Origin: Trichomonas vaginalis G3
Taxonomy: Eukaryota; Parabasalia; Trichomonadida; Trichomonadidae
Assembly (NCBI RefSeq): GCF_026262505.1
Contig: NC_067207.1
Location: 20,738,082 to 20,802,081, forward strand
DNA: 64,000 bases
Reading direction: 5' to 3'
Shown: positions 32,734 to 43,652 of the stretch, piece after piece
How the letters are laid out: each line of letters begins with the position of its first letter
Position numbering within the stretch: position 1 is the stretch's first letter
Position numbers and translations under genes: made by a program
The notes under the pieces: generated by a model
Databases searched by the model: none
Told to the model about the DNA's origin: nothing
The model's input: the letters and a program-made list of their open reading frames with translations, nothing else

Positions 32734-33127
32734 GTCAATATATGCATTTGTCGCCATTATTTTATTATTGTTTTAATAAATCTATGTGTTTGAATGATTT
32801 TCCCCTATGCATTTGAAATATAATATATATTCTTTCCAATTCTATCCTTTCAGCATAAGTTGATGTGAAAATTAAAAATATTCAAAGTTCTGAATGCCTT
32901 CTTTTCATTGACACTCTTACCTTACATTTTTAAAGTTAAAAATCATTTCTTTTTAATAATAAATGGAGATTTGCAAATTGGTCAAATTTTGTTATAATCG
33001 AAACCAAAGACAACGAAAACCAAAGTGCAAAAGTGATTTTCAGGAGATATTTAACAGAATTTTTGTTCGATTTTGAAAAATAAAATACGATTATTTGATT
33101 ATTTCATTACACGATAAAAAAGAACAT

Positions 33128-34309
33128 CTACATTTTATTTACAACATTATATTTTTTCGATTTCACCTCAGGTCGTCGACTCATCTTCGAACCTATTAAA
33201 CCCGCAATATTTGAGCTTGAAGCCAACGGTTTTGGCTTAGCAATCTTAGGCTTAACTGGCATTCCAGAAGCTCTCTGTTTCATCTTGAGCACTGCCTGAG
33301 CTTTACCTTCAGGAAGTGAGAGAACTCGCGATGCTTCTTGGAAAGAATACTGGCGTGCCGTTCTTGGGGATATATCGTTAGCTGTAGTAATATCATCGTC
33401 ATCTTCATCATTATCAACTCCGAAAAATTTATCAACTTTTTTGATTGAAACTAATTTCGGTTGCTCTCCTAAATCTACTCGAACCGCACCATGTGCGTTC
33501 TTCACCATCCATGGATGCTTCAATGCTTCGTCTATTGTCATTCTCTTGCTTGTAGATACTGTCATTAATCTGCTAATAAAATCTCTGCATTCGTCTGATA
33601 ACATATTCGGTATAGTATATTCGCCTCTCTTTATCTGTTCGAATAATTGTTGCTGGTTTCTTTTTGTCCATGGTAGTTGTCCTGTCAATGCTGCATAAAG
33701 AATAACTCCGCAGCTCCAGACATCGCTGGAACAGCCCTCATAAGCAGATCCCGATAAGCATTCGGGAGATGCATAGCACGGGCTGCCACATGGAGTATTT
33801 ACAAGTCCATTTGTATCGACGTATCTTGAAAGGCCAAAATCGCTAATTTTAAGATTGTTGTTGGCGTCTAGCAACAGGTTTTCTGGCTTGAGATCGCGAT
33901 GCGCTATTCCGAGCGAATGAACGTATTTCAGTGCTTCGAGTATTTGTTGCATATAAAAAGCGCCAACATCTTCTGTAAGACGCCCATTATCAACTATAAA
34001 TTGAAATAGGTCTCCGTTGGGGCAGAATTCCATTACAACGTAGTAATTATTTTTATCTTTTAATAAATCGACAATTTGAACAATGCCTGGATGATGTAAT
34101 TGTTGATCGATTCTTATTTCTACTTCAAAGCGTTCTTCTAAACTCGAAGCTAGAAGTCTATCTCTTGGTACAACCTTACATGCGTAATATTGTTTTGTTT
34201 TTTGATTCAAAACGAGTTTTACAATTGAAAATGCACCTTCTCCAACCGATCCTTTAAATATATAATTGCCAAGCGTTTGAGGTGTAACGATTTGCTGAGA
34301 CTCACCCAT
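33128..34309 (-). CDS. CAMK-type (AMPK/SNF1-like) Ser/Thr protein kinase
   Basis: A 393-residue kinase from the ATG at 34309; nine further codons are open upstream but begin with TTG. All key residues are present: Gly-rich loop G20-x-V-G-E-G, ATP-binding K45, alpha-C E64, H137-R-D139 loop with K141 and N144, and D157-F-G159. The activation loop ends NTPCGSPCYASPE with T172 as the likely phosphosite, and the domain ends near HPWM. The loop and the YASPECL motif place it in the CAMK/CAMKL group (SNF1/AMPK, MARK). The tail after residue about 290 is acidic (DNDEDDDD) and then Lys/Ser-rich, without a recognisable UBA or KA1 domain. Substrates are unknown. Confidence 0.9.
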   Translation of the reverse strand: MGESQQIVTPQTLGNYIFKGSVGEGAFSIVKLVLNQKTKQYYACKVVPRDRLLASSLEERFEVEIRIDQQLHHPGIVQIVDLLKDKNNYYVVMEFCPNGDLFQFIVDNGRLTEDVGAFYMQQILEALKYVHSLGIAHRDLKPENLLLDANNNLKISDFGLSRYVDTNGLVNTPCGSPCYASPECLSGSAYEGCSSDVWSCGVILYAALTGQLPWTKRNQQQLFEQIKRGEYTIPNMLSDECRDFISRLMTVSTSKRMTIDEALKHPWMVKNAHGAVRVDLGEQPKLVSIKKVDKFFGVDNDEDDDDITTANDISPRTARQYSFQEASRVLSLPEGKAQAVLKMKQRASGMPVKPKIAKPKPLASSSNIAGLIGSKMSRRPEVKSKKYNVVNKM

Positions 34310-34381
34310 CTCGACCTCAAACTGCCTTTTTAACAAATTTACAAACTCGTTTTTTCTTCGTAAGAATTCTTGTATTATTTA

Positions 34382-34585
34382 ATGCATATACTGAGATATA
34401 AATTTTCTTTTCCTATGAAGTTCTTTTCTGCGAAAACCGCCAAATCCTATTCAATGAAAGGAAATTTACAAAATAATGATTTCAAGTTTACAAAAAATAA
34501 CAAATTCAAAACTCAAAAAAGGATTACTTTTCATAATGAATCCATGAGTAGAGTATTAAACGATTATGCACAAAATCAAATGTAA
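34382..34585 (+). CDS. Doubtful small ORF
   Basis: A 67-codon frame with ATGs at 34382 and 34415, encoding a basic, Asn/Lys-rich peptide (MKFFSAKTAKSYSMKGN...). It is divergent from the kinase gene and has no clear initiator. It may be a short gene or chance in AT-rich DNA. The following 750 bp up to 35304 contain no gene. Confidence 0.25.
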   Translation: MHILRYKFSFPMKFFSAKTAKSYSMKGNLQNNDFKFTKNNKFKTQKRITFHNESMSRVLNDYAQNQM

Positions 34586-35304
34586 CCAATTACTGACCAT
34601 GGGATAATTTTGAGGGATAAGGCGCTGATCTTTGGGCGCAAGAGTTTTTGCTAAATTAGGGGATAAAATTATATTATCATCAGGAAAAATGGAAACTCGC
34701 TTAGTTTTATTCCACGTTAATTGAGTCATTTCAGTTTTCTATTGAGTTTAAGATAAGGTTTTCAATTTCACGCCGTAAAACTAAAAGACAAAAATATTTT
34801 GACAAAGAATTGTTTCTATGCATTGATTTCGCTTTCAAATTATTATTGTTTTTGATTTTTTGAATGTTAATGCTTTTGATTTGAGTGCAAATCAGTACTT
34901 TTTCAAACAAGATTCCATATTATGAAGAAATTGATTCAAAAGAACACATAAATTTCCCAAATTCATTGCATTTAATTGATTTTGACTTATTATGCATTGA
35001 GAAACCTCCTTGCTAATTAGTGGCTTCTAGAAGAGTTGCCATTATTCACATCTCAAACATTAATGTTTCATTGCTTGTTTTGGCGAATTGTTCCGACTAA
35101 ATCAAGAATTTTTCATTTTTTCAAGTAAAAATACATTAATTTAACAAAATACACGATTTATTTAGTAGTAGGATATCAACTCAAATATCGATTCAATTTT
35201 GACACTTTCTACCCAAAATTTGAATACATTCAATCAACATCTAATTTACCATTAATTATATCATATTATCTACATCTTTTAAATTATGGTTGAGAAAAAA
35301 TTTT

Positions 35305-35316
35305 TCATTCTTAACG
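35305..35316 (+). promoter_or_regulatory. Initiator-like element
   Basis: TCATTCTTAACG about 30 bases before the ATG of the giant gene fits the trichomonad initiator start TCA-Y-T. It is the best candidate in the upstream DNA. Confidence 0.45.
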
Positions 35317-35336
35317 GTTCTTGTTAGTAAGGACCG

Positions 35337-38300
35337 ATGGCGCCTAATTCTAAGGGAAAAACACAGAAACCAGGCACCAAAGGGTCTGCAACCACGAAAA
35401 GTAACGCTTCAAATAATAAAACAGCGAAAAAGAAAGTCGAATCGAGCTATTCAGAATCTTATTCATCTCAATACGGTCCAAGTGATCATGGAAACTCAGA
35501 TTATTATGATTACTACTCAGAATCGAATGCATCTTCAGCGAAAAACACAAAATCGAAGCCAAAAACTAATTCTGCATCTAGCTCTGAAAGCTATTATGGC
35601 ACGTATTCTGACTTATCAAGCACTTATGATTATAGTGATGATGACAATACATCAAAGAAACAAACTTCAAAATCAAATTCGAAGAAAAACAATTCAAAAC
35701 AGACGGATACTGATAAAATCGCAGAAATATACAAAAAATTCAAGATAAAACGCTCAATAGGCAAAAATGAAACGGTTAATGAAGAGGTTTCCTACAAAGA
35801 AGAAAAAGATAAAAAAGGAAAGAAGAAATTAGTCAAAAATGTTACAATCTATATCAATATTCCTAAAGAACCACCACATGGATCGAAATCTTCTATGGAA
35901 ATCGGAAATAATATTTCATCTGGAACATTATCTTCGCCAATGAATGGATATAAAACGGGTTCTCCGGTTGAAATACGTCAAACTGTCACTTTAAGATATC
36001 TTGGAATCAAGAATTCTTCAGATTATTACAGTTCTTCAACGATCAACAAAAAACGAGCGAAATCAATCGAAGTTTACAATAAGAACAACGATTCTAAAGT
36101 ACCTACAAAGAAAGCAACAAAAGGAAAGAATCAAAGTTCAAAACGATCTTCTAAAAATCGTTCAAAATCTGTCGAACCAAAATCGAACAGAAGGGATGAG
36201 AACTCATCATTATACGCGGATTACTTCGGAAATTCAGATTCTTTCTTCGATACTGACACTGCAACAATGATTGACGAAAATGAAATTGATTATTCAAGAA
36301 TAAAGTCAAGCAAAGCAAGTTCAAGTCAAAATAAAGGAAGTTCTAAGTCAGGAAAGGTCAGGAAGTCGTTTATTGAGTCTTCAACTGATTATCCTTCTTC
36401 ATATTCCAAAAATAACTCAGGAAAATACAAAAAAGACGCTTCTTCATCAGATTTATTCTACAATGATATTAGTGATAGTGACATTCCTTCATCAACAATT
36501 GCAATTCCGAAATCACCTTATTCATTCCGAAGTTCTGACATGCAATACGAAAGCCCTCATCCAAGCAAATCAAGAATTTCTGATCAGGAAATACTAAATC
36601 GCTTCATTCAGGGCGGAAGAGTCAATGAAAATGGACAAATTGTAATAAAAGTCAACAAAGTTGATGAAAAAGGCAATAAAACAACTACAGAAGAGGTTCT
36701 TCCTAAAACAATGATTACAGGGCATGATTATGTCGCTTCAAATTCTTATATTTACCATGATTCCGAAGGTAGACCATATCTTCGAGTTATAAAGCAAAAA
36801 TTTGAAAATAATTCAATCGAAAATTACGAATCTAGGCTTTACATAAGCGATCCTGAAGCTCAAATCCCATTTGACGAAAAAATACCAAACTCAAAAATTT
36901 CAAAGAACGGAGTAATCGTAAATACTCTCAAAACAAAGCAATCCAAGCGCACAGGAGAAGTCATTGAATACAAAACAGAGGTAGAAATCGAAAAACCAAT
37001 TCTCAGATGCAAAGATTTCGTTTTCATCTCTCCTATGATCGAATACGATGTTCGTACAAAGAGAAAATACGTAAATGTCATCAGACAACGTAAAAATCCT
37101 GTTACAAGAAAAGTTGAAAATATTGAATGCCGCGAAGACATTCCAAACATACCAACCATGATAGAATCCAATCTCAACATTCAAAATGAACACGTTTGGA
37201 TCGTTGGTGGTCATATCTTCCGCATTATTGTAAAATACATTCCATTTAACGGCGTAATCATCAATACGGAGTGTCTTCAAGAGGTTTCGTCGAAGAAATC
37301 CTCAAGTAACGGTGTTTCATCCGGCGGAAGCAAGAAATTAAAGGTAATCAGAACCAAATTTAACCAAAAAACAGGAACAACAGAACAAATCATTGATGAA
37401 GTCGAAGTAACTGATGAAACAGTTGGTAATCAGTTGTTTATTGCTCCAGATCCAACAGTTTATCGTCGGCAAAACGGAAAAGCCTATTTTAAGTGCTACA
37501 AACGTCGCATGGACAGTTATTCACAGATGGTTGGCAACTACGAGTGCGAAGAAGAGATTCCAGAATCAGAACTCGTAGGATGTCCTTCATTCCAAGACCT
37601 TCCGAAGAATTCGCAAGGAATTCCTTATGTTTTTATCACAAATTCAAACAAAAAAGAAGAAAAATTATCTTTGAGTTACGAAAGCATCCCAGGAATAGAC
37701 TTTTTAGTACCAAACCAATGCGTTTACAGGGACAGGAACGGCAAAACATTTATAGAAGTTATCAGAACGAAGAGGAACGTCAAAGAGAAGAAATTCGAAA
37801 ATTACCAAAGAACAGAAAAAGTCAGAGACACAGGAAAAGGAGATTTCGGACGCAAAGTGATCAGACAAAGGAAGAATGTCATTGGATCAACAGAAGAATA
37901 CTTGGAAGATGATGACAACCAGTTATCAAACAAACCAAAATTGTTCACAAGATGTTTGAGAAAAAGATGGAATCCATTCCAAGGAAAATACGAAATGTAC
38001 GAATGTCCTTTCGAAGTGAATTCTACTATATCCGATAAAAAAGGTAGATATATACTTTACATCATAAGAAGTGACAAAAACGGTCATGAATTCTTTGAAA
38101 CTTTCAAAGAATTGACAACCGAAAATTCCTCTCAATTCAAAAATTTGGAATTAAAATTCATCAGAAAACAAATCACTGTTATTCGTGTTAGGAAATCGAA
38201 TAATGGTTTTGTTGAGTGCTATAATGAAAGAGAAGATGTTTATTTGCCACAATTCACGACAGATAAAATCGAAGAAAGATTAATTCCGAAAGAAATTTTT

Positions 38301-41300
38301 GTAACAAAATTGGGAGTGAACGACAAAACAGGAAAAATCGAAGAATTCAGTGACAGAATGATCATTTACGAGCCATACAATGTTAATCCAATTATCCAGA
38401 AGCCATATAATGGATTCCTTACTCCAAAAGATTCAAACAGATTGTTTAATTTGTCTCCACAAGACATTCCTCTGAAAATGAACAATCTGAAGGTTTGTGA
38501 TGATTTCTTTATGTCCGATGTTCCTATTCGACCTCTTTCTCCTGGTAGATACATCACGAAAGATGTTCCTGATACAGATATCTATATGAAAGAGAGAAGA
38601 AAGACTTCTGCCGAAAGAAAACAAAGAAGAGAATCAAGTTCATCAAGAAAACCATCTGTAGAAAGGAAACAAAGAAGAAATTCTTTCGAAATGGAATCGA
38701 GTTCATCAAGAAGACCTTCACAAGAAAGAAAATCAAGAAGATTGTCAACAGAAAATGATTCAAGTTCATCAAATTTGGTGAGAAAACATTCTTCGAAGAA
38801 GAAGAATGAAATGAAATCAAGTTCATCAAGAAAACCATCTGTAGAAAGAAAACAAAGAAGAGATTCTTTCGAAATGGAATCAAGTTCATCAAATTTAATT
38901 CGAAAACCATCACAAGAAAGAAAATCAAGAAGATTGTCAACAGAAAAAGATGAAAGAAAATCAAGAAGATTATCAACAGAAAACGACTTTTCTTCTTCAT
39001 CAAGGAGACCATCAGCAGAAAGAAAACATAGAAGACAATCAGAAGAAAATGATTTGTCTTCATCAGATGTAAGAAAACCTTCTGCTGAAAAGAAAACAAG
39101 TAAGAAATCAAGTCGAAAACCATCCGTTGAACAAAAATCTTCTCATCACCACCACCATAAGGATTCTGAAGAACATCATCATAAAAGTGAAAAATCAGAA
39201 AGGAAACAAAGCGTGGAAAAGAAAAGAGAAAAAAGTGTCGAAACTAAGTCAAAAAGTGACAGAAAACCAAGTGTTGAAAAACGTAAACCAAGCGTTGAAA
39301 AAAGTGACAAAAAATCTAGTGAAGCCAAAAGCAGAAAGCCAAGTTCAGAGACTAAGAAATCTGTTGCCAAAAAGTCTTCTGCAAAGAAATCTGCTTCAAA
39401 ACCAAAATCGACAAATCCATCAGTCGAAAAACCGTCAAAACCGAAAACCACCAAGAAATCATCGAAGAAATCAACAGGCAAAAAAGTTGCAAACTCTGCT
39501 CCTCCATCTGTTGCGGAGCCTCCTAAAGGCAAATCCAAGAAATCGAAGAAGACAAGTAAAGTCAATTCCAGTGAGTCAACTCCATCAATTCTTTTGCAGC
39601 CATCAACAACAACAATGGACATAGAAGATGCTCCAATTGCAAAGAATGATACTCCTGATTCTTTCTTCGATCCAATGAGTTTGCTCGCAAAACAGAGCTC
39701 AGAAAACGATGAACCAAAACCAGAAACAACAGACGAATTCGGCGGAATTGGAGGCGGAGATCCTCTTGCAATGTTAAATGCTCTTGATAAAATGGAGACA
39801 TTTAACAATTCAGAAGAAAAGGTGCTTACTTACGATGGACCAAGCAACGAAAGCAATGATTTCCCTCCAATTTCACATGACGAAAACGGATTCCCTCCAA
39901 TGCCTTCAACTGATAACAATGATTCTGGATTCCCTCCAATGTCTTCAACTGATAACAATGATTCTGGATTCCCTCCAATGTCTTCAACTGATAACAATGA
40001 TTCAGGATTCCCTCCGATGCCTATTAATGATAACAATGATTCAGGATTCCCTCCAATGCCTACAGGTGATGGTTTGGGCGGTTTGCCACAAAACGATACA
40101 TTTAATCCAATTGGAAATGATCCGATTGGAGGTTTGCAACAGAATGATACATTCAATCCATTAGGAGGATTGCAAACAACTGACCCATTGAATCCAGATC
40201 CACTTGGTGGATTCCCATCTCACGACCAACTTGGATTTAATCCATCAGATTCATTGAACCAAATGAATGGATTCCAACCAATGGATAACAACCAATTCGG
40301 TAACTTACCAACAAATGATCCATTAAATGGTTTAGGAAATCTTCCTAATAATGATCCATTAAATGGACTTGGAAATCTACCTAATACTGATCCATTAAAT
40401 GGATTAGGAAACTTACCTACAAATGATCCATTAAATGGATTAGGAAATCTTCTTAATAATGATCCATTAAATGGACTTGGAAATCTTCCTAATAATGATA
40501 ATTTGAATGGATTAGGAAATGATCCATTGAGTGGATTAGGAAATCTTCCAAATAACAACCAACTTGGTGCATTGCCAGGTAATGATCCTCTTGGTGGTTT
40601 GGGCGGTTTGCCACCGACAAATGATCCGCTTGGAGGATTACCAAATACAGATGCATTGAATGGTTTGGGAGGATTACCAAATACAGATGCATTGAATGGT
40701 TTGGGAGGATTACCAAATACAGATCCGCTGAGTGGGTTAGGAACTCTTCCAAACAACAACGATGCTCTTGGAGGATTCCCTCCACCAGGTAATGATCCTT
40801 TGGGTGGTTTGGGAGGTTTGCCACCAGCAGATTCACTTGCAAACTTCCCTCCACTTGGAAATGATCCCCTAAGAGCATTACCAGGTATTCCTAATCCAAG
40901 TGACCCGTTACAATGTGGATTGAGCGGTTTGGGCGGTTTGCCAGATCCACTACAGAGCGGAATTTCTCCGATGGACGGATTCCCAAAATCTGAAGGCAGT
41001 GGTGTTGGGCAACTTAAGCCAGATCTGAGCTCATCTTCCATTTCCACCACTGCCAAAGACAGCCAAATGGAAATGAGCTCAAACTCAAAGAAATCTGACT
41101 CAGGAAATCCACCTCTTCAACTGCCAAATCAGCCTCCTCTTCCTAACTCTGATTCCCACTTATCTAACTCTGGAATTCCTCCTCTTCCAAATCAAGGGGA
41201 TTTGAACGGATTTCCTCCATTAGATAACCCTCCAAATCTTGGTCAAATTCCTCCAATTGACCAAAACAATTTGAATCATCAGCCAATTGATAATTCTTTG

Positions 41301-43652
41301 AACTTGCCTCCAATGGACAATTCCCAAATTCCTCCATTGGATAATTCTAATTTAGGACAAATTCCTCCATTGGATAATTCTAATTTAGGACAAATTCCTC
41401 CATTGGATAATTCGTCACCAATTCCTCCAATTGACCAAAGCAATTTGGGTCTTCCACATATAGACAATCTCCAGCCAATTGATAATTCTTTGAACTTACC
41501 TCCAATGGACAATTCCCAAATTCCTCCTTTAGAAAACAAAGAAGAACCAAAGAAGTCGTCAAATTCAGGATTCCCTCTTATTTCTCCATCACCATTGGCA
41601 CAAGGATTTGATTCATCTCCACTTCTCAAAGCAGAAGCTCCATTCCAGCCATTGATGGGTGCAGCTCTTCCTTCTTTAGAAGCCATACAAGCAGAACCAG
41701 AGCCATCCAATGACATCAAAGTGGAACAGACAGGAAATGTTGGATCATACAAAAACGATTCTTTATTTGCAAGTTCTGTAACAAACGAAATTCCTGATCC
41801 ATCAGCATTTCCTTCTCTTCCTAATTTCGACTCTCCTCTCGCACCACAAGAGCCGCAGTTCATGGACATCCCGACAGCAGACGAAGAAGTCTCTCCTCTC
41901 ACGAGAAGCAACATTGGAAATCTCCCTCATTTTGATACTTCAACACTTGATTCCAGCCATTTAGGAAACCTTTCTGACCCTCGAATTGAAGAAATTGATT
42001 TGTCAAATTTAAACAATTTCGACAACCTTCCAATTCCTTCTTCAATGGACAACTTGCAGCCAATTGACGGAACTCTCCCTCCAATGGACAACTCTCTTAA
42101 TTTACCTCCAATGGACGGAAATCTTCCACAAATTGATCATTTGCAACCAATGGATAACTCCCAAATTCCTTCTCTGGACCAACCAAATCTTCCTCCAATG
42201 GATAATTCAATGAATTTACCTCCAATGGATAATTCAATGAATCTTCCTCCAATGGATAATTCAATGAATTTACCTCCAATGGATAATTCAATGAATTTAC
42301 CTCCAATGGATAATTCAATGAATCTTCCTCCAATGGATAATTCAATGAATCTCCCTCCAATGGATAATTCAATGAATCTCCCTCCAATGGATAATTCAAT
42401 GAATCTCCCTCCAATGGATAATTCAATGAATCTCCCTCCAATGGATAATTCAATGAATCTCCCTCCAATGGATAATTCAATGAATCTCCCTCCAATGGAT
42501 AATTCAATGAATCTCCCTCCAATGGATAATTCAATGAATCTCCCTCCAATGGATAATTCAATGAATCTCCCTCCAATGGATAATTCAATGAATCTCCCTC
42601 CAATGGATAATTCAATGAATCTCCCTCCAATGGATAATTCAATGAATCTTCCGCCAATGGATGGAAATCTTCCTTCTTTGGACCAACCAAATCTTCCTCC
42701 AATGGACAATTCCCAGTTTGGTCAGATTCCATCTTTGGATCAATCAACTTTGCCTCCAATGGATAACTCATTAAATCTTCCTCCAATGGACAATTCACAA
42801 ATTCCTTCCTTGGATCAACCAAATCTTCCGTCAATGGATAACTCGTTAAACCTTCCACAGATTGATGGAAATCTTCCTCCGATGGATAATTCACTCAATC
42901 TTCCACCAATAGGAAACCAAGACTTCGGACAGCTTCCTCCAATGGATCAACCAAATCTTCCCCCAATGGACAATTCTCTTAATTTACCTCTAATGGACCA
43001 ACCAAATCTTCCTCCAATGGATCAATCAGCTCCACAAAATGAACTTAAATTGCCAGATTTGGGTGGAATTCCTCCTTTACCAGGTGATAAAAAGAAGAGC
43101 AATGGAAATATTCCACAACTTTCTCTTCCAAACCTCATTTTACCACCATCATCTTCAGACAAATCAGGAAGTGGAATACCTCCTTTGTCAATTCCTCCTC
43201 TTGATGCAAATAAAACGTCAAACAGTGGTTTACCACAATTGAATCTTCCTCCAATGGATTTATCGAAACCAAAAAATTCTTCACAAATTGTTCCACCACC
43301 TTTGAACCTTCCAGATCCATCAAAACCACCAGCTAACCCTGGTGCACCTCCACCATTAAATCTCCCAGGAATCGGAGGCATTCCTCCTCCAAACAATTCT
43401 CCTTCAGTTTCCCCACCTTTGAACCTTCCAGGAATAGGCGGATTGCCAACTTTTGGAGCAGAAGGAGGTGCTCCACCACCTTTGGGAATGCCAGGAATCG
43501 GGGGATTGCCAACTCCTGGAGCTGGAGGTGGAGGTTTGTTTACTGTAAATGCTGCGGATTTGGCAGCTTTGACAAGTGGAGGTAAAAAGAAACTGAAAAA
43601 GAAGAAGAAAGTTACAAAGAAAGATGATGAATTGCCTCCAATCGAGTTCTAA
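35337..43652 (+). CDS. Giant (2771-residue) repetitive structural-type protein
   Basis: One unbroken frame. Residues 1-415 are Ser/Lys/Tyr-rich. From about 418 to 1075 a module of about 60-80 residues recurs, centred on a basic strand pair such as VIRQRKNPVTRKVENIEC, CYKRRMDSYSQMVGNYEC and CLRKRWNPFQGKYEMYEC; this is the only part likely to fold. Residues 1085-1410 are a Ser/Arg/Lys region repeating RKPSVERKQRR. From about 1520 to 2655 come Pro/Asn-rich repeat blocks: SGFPPMSSTDNND, NDPLNGLGNLP, DNSNLGQIPPL and about 17 copies of PPMDNSMNL. The end is poly-Pro with Gly and a KKKLKKKKK patch. No signal peptide or membrane span. It looks like a cytoskeletal or scaffold protein with profilin/SH3-type proline motifs, but no family is recognised. 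Long antisense frames are shadows. Confidence 0.85.
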   Translation: MAPNSKGKTQKPGTKGSATTKSNASNNKTAKKKVESSYSESYSSQYGPSDHGNSDYYDYYSESNASSAKNTKSKPKTNSASSSESYYGTYSDLSSTYDYSDDDNTSKKQTSKSNSKKNNSKQTDTDKIAEIYKKFKIKRSIGKNETVNEEVSYKEEKDKKGKKKLVKNVTIYINIPKEPPHGSKSSMEIGNNISSGTLSSPMNGYKTGSPVEIRQTVTLRYLGIKNSSDYYSSSTINKKRAKSIEVYNKNNDSKVPTKKATKGKNQSSKRSSKNRSKSVEPKSNRRDENSSLYADYFGNSDSFFDTDTATMIDENEIDYSRIKSSKASSSQNKGSSKSGKVRKSFIESSTDYPSSYSKNNSGKYKKDASSSDLFYNDISDSDIPSSTIAIPKSPYSFRSSDMQYESPHPSKSRISDQEILNRFIQGGRVNENGQIVIKVNKVDEKGNKTTTEEVLPKTMITGHDYVASNSYIYHDSEGRPYLRVIKQKFENNSIENYESRLYISDPEAQIPFDEKIPNSKISKNGVIVNTLKTKQSKRTGEVIEYKTEVEIEKPILRCKDFVFISPMIEYDVRTKRKYVNVIRQRKNPVTRKVENIECREDIPNIPTMIESNLNIQNEHVWIVGGHIFRIIVKYIPFNGVIINTECLQEVSSKKSSSNGVSSGGSKKLKVIRTKFNQKTGTTEQIIDEVEVTDETVGNQLFIAPDPTVYRRQNGKAYFKCYKRRMDSYSQMVGNYECEEEIPESELVGCPSFQDLPKNSQGIPYVFITNSNKKEEKLSLSYESIPGIDFLVPNQCVYRDRNGKTFIEVIRTKRNVKEKKFENYQRTEKVRDTGKGDFGRKVIRQRKNVIGSTEEYLEDDDNQLSNKPKLFTRCLRKRWNPFQGKYEMYECPFEVNSTISDKKGRYILYIIRSDKNGHEFFETFKELTTENSSQFKNLELKFIRKQITVIRVRKSNNGFVECYNEREDVYLPQFTTDKIEERLIPKEIFVTKLGVNDKTGKIEEFSDRMIIYEPYNVNPIIQKPYNGFLTPKDSNRLFNLSPQDIPLKMNNLKVCDDFFMSDVPIRPLSPGRYITKDVPDTDIYMKERRKTSAERKQRRESSSSRKPSVERKQRRNSFEMESSSSRRPSQERKSRRLSTENDSSSSNLVRKHSSKKKNEMKSSSSRKPSVERKQRRDSFEMESSSSNLIRKPSQERKSRRLSTEKDERKSRRLSTENDFSSSSRRPSAERKHRRQSEENDLSSSDVRKPSAEKKTSKKSSRKPSVEQKSSHHHHHKDSEEHHHKSEKSERKQSVEKKREKSVETKSKSDRKPSVEKRKPSVEKSDKKSSEAKSRKPSSETKKSVAKKSSAKKSASKPKSTNPSVEKPSKPKTTKKSSKKSTGKKVANSAPPSVAEPPKGKSKKSKKTSKVNSSESTPSILLQPSTTTMDIEDAPIAKNDTPDSFFDPMSLLAKQSSENDEPKPETTDEFGGIGGGDPLAMLNALDKMETFNNSEEKVLTYDGPSNESNDFPPISHDENGFPPMPSTDNNDSGFPPMSSTDNNDSGFPPMSSTDNNDSGFPPMPINDNNDSGFPPMPTGDGLGGLPQNDTFNPIGNDPIGGLQQNDTFNPLGGLQTTDPLNPDPLGGFPSHDQLGFNPSDSLNQMNGFQPMDNNQFGNLPTNDPLNGLGNLPNNDPLNGLGNLPNTDPLNGLGNLPTNDPLNGLGNLLNNDPLNGLGNLPNNDNLNGLGNDPLSGLGNLPNNNQLGALPGNDPLGGLGGLPPTNDPLGGLPNTDALNGLGGLPNTDALNGLGGLPNTDPLSGLGTLPNNNDALGGFPPPGNDPLGGLGGLPPADSLANFPPLGNDPLRALPGIPNPSDPLQCGLSGLGGLPDPLQSGISPMDGFPKSEGSGVGQLKPDLSSSSISTTAKDSQMEMSSNSKKSDSGNPPLQLPNQPPLPNSDSHLSNSGIPPLPNQGDLNGFPPLDNPPNLGQIPPIDQNNLNHQPIDNSLNLPPMDNSQIPPLDNSNLGQIPPLDNSNLGQIPPLDNSSPIPPIDQSNLGLPHIDNLQPIDNSLNLPPMDNSQIPPLENKEEPKKSSNSGFPLISPSPLAQGFDSSPLLKAEAPFQPLMGAALPSLEAIQAEPEPSNDIKVEQTGNVGSYKNDSLFASSVTNEIPDPSAFPSLPNFDSPLAPQEPQFMDIPTADEEVSPLTRSNIGNLPHFDTSTLDSSHLGNLSDPRIEEIDLSNLNNFDNLPIPSSMDNLQPIDGTLPPMDNSLNLPPMDGNLPQIDHLQPMDNSQIPSLDQPNLPPMDNSMNLPPMDNSMNLPPMDNSMNLPPMDNSMNLPPMDNSMNLPPMDNSMNLPPMDNSMNLPPMDNSMNLPPMDNSMNLPPMDNSMNLPPMDNSMNLPPMDNSMNLPPMDNSMNLPPMDNSMNLPPMDNSMNLPPMDNSMNLPPMDNSMNLPPMDGNLPSLDQPNLPPMDNSQFGQIPSLDQSTLPPMDNSLNLPPMDNSQIPSLDQPNLPSMDNSLNLPQIDGNLPPMDNSLNLPPIGNQDFGQLPPMDQPNLPPMDNSLNLPLMDQPNLPPMDQSAPQNELKLPDLGGIPPLPGDKKKSNGNIPQLSLPNLILPPSSSDKSGSGIPPLSIPPLDANKTSNSGLPQLNLPPMDLSKPKNSSQIVPPPLNLPDPSKPPANPGAPPPLNLPGIGGIPPPNNSPSVSPPLNLPGIGGLPTFGAEGGAPPPLGMPGIGGLPTPGAGGGGLFTVNAADLAALTSGGKKKLKKKKKVTKKDDELPPIEF
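42190..42650 (+). repeat. 27-bp coding tandem repeat (PPMDNSMNL)
   Basis: About 17 copies of a 27-bp unit in frame inside the giant gene. The central copies are identical in DNA, including third positions, so the array has expanded or been homogenised recently and is probably variable in length between strains. Confidence 0.9.

Noticed and set aside
39127-42894. Many long antisense and shifted frames inside the giant gene
   Set aside because: They follow from its in-frame 27-, 36- and 39-bp repeats; only the 2771-codon frame is continuous and has an initiator-like element.
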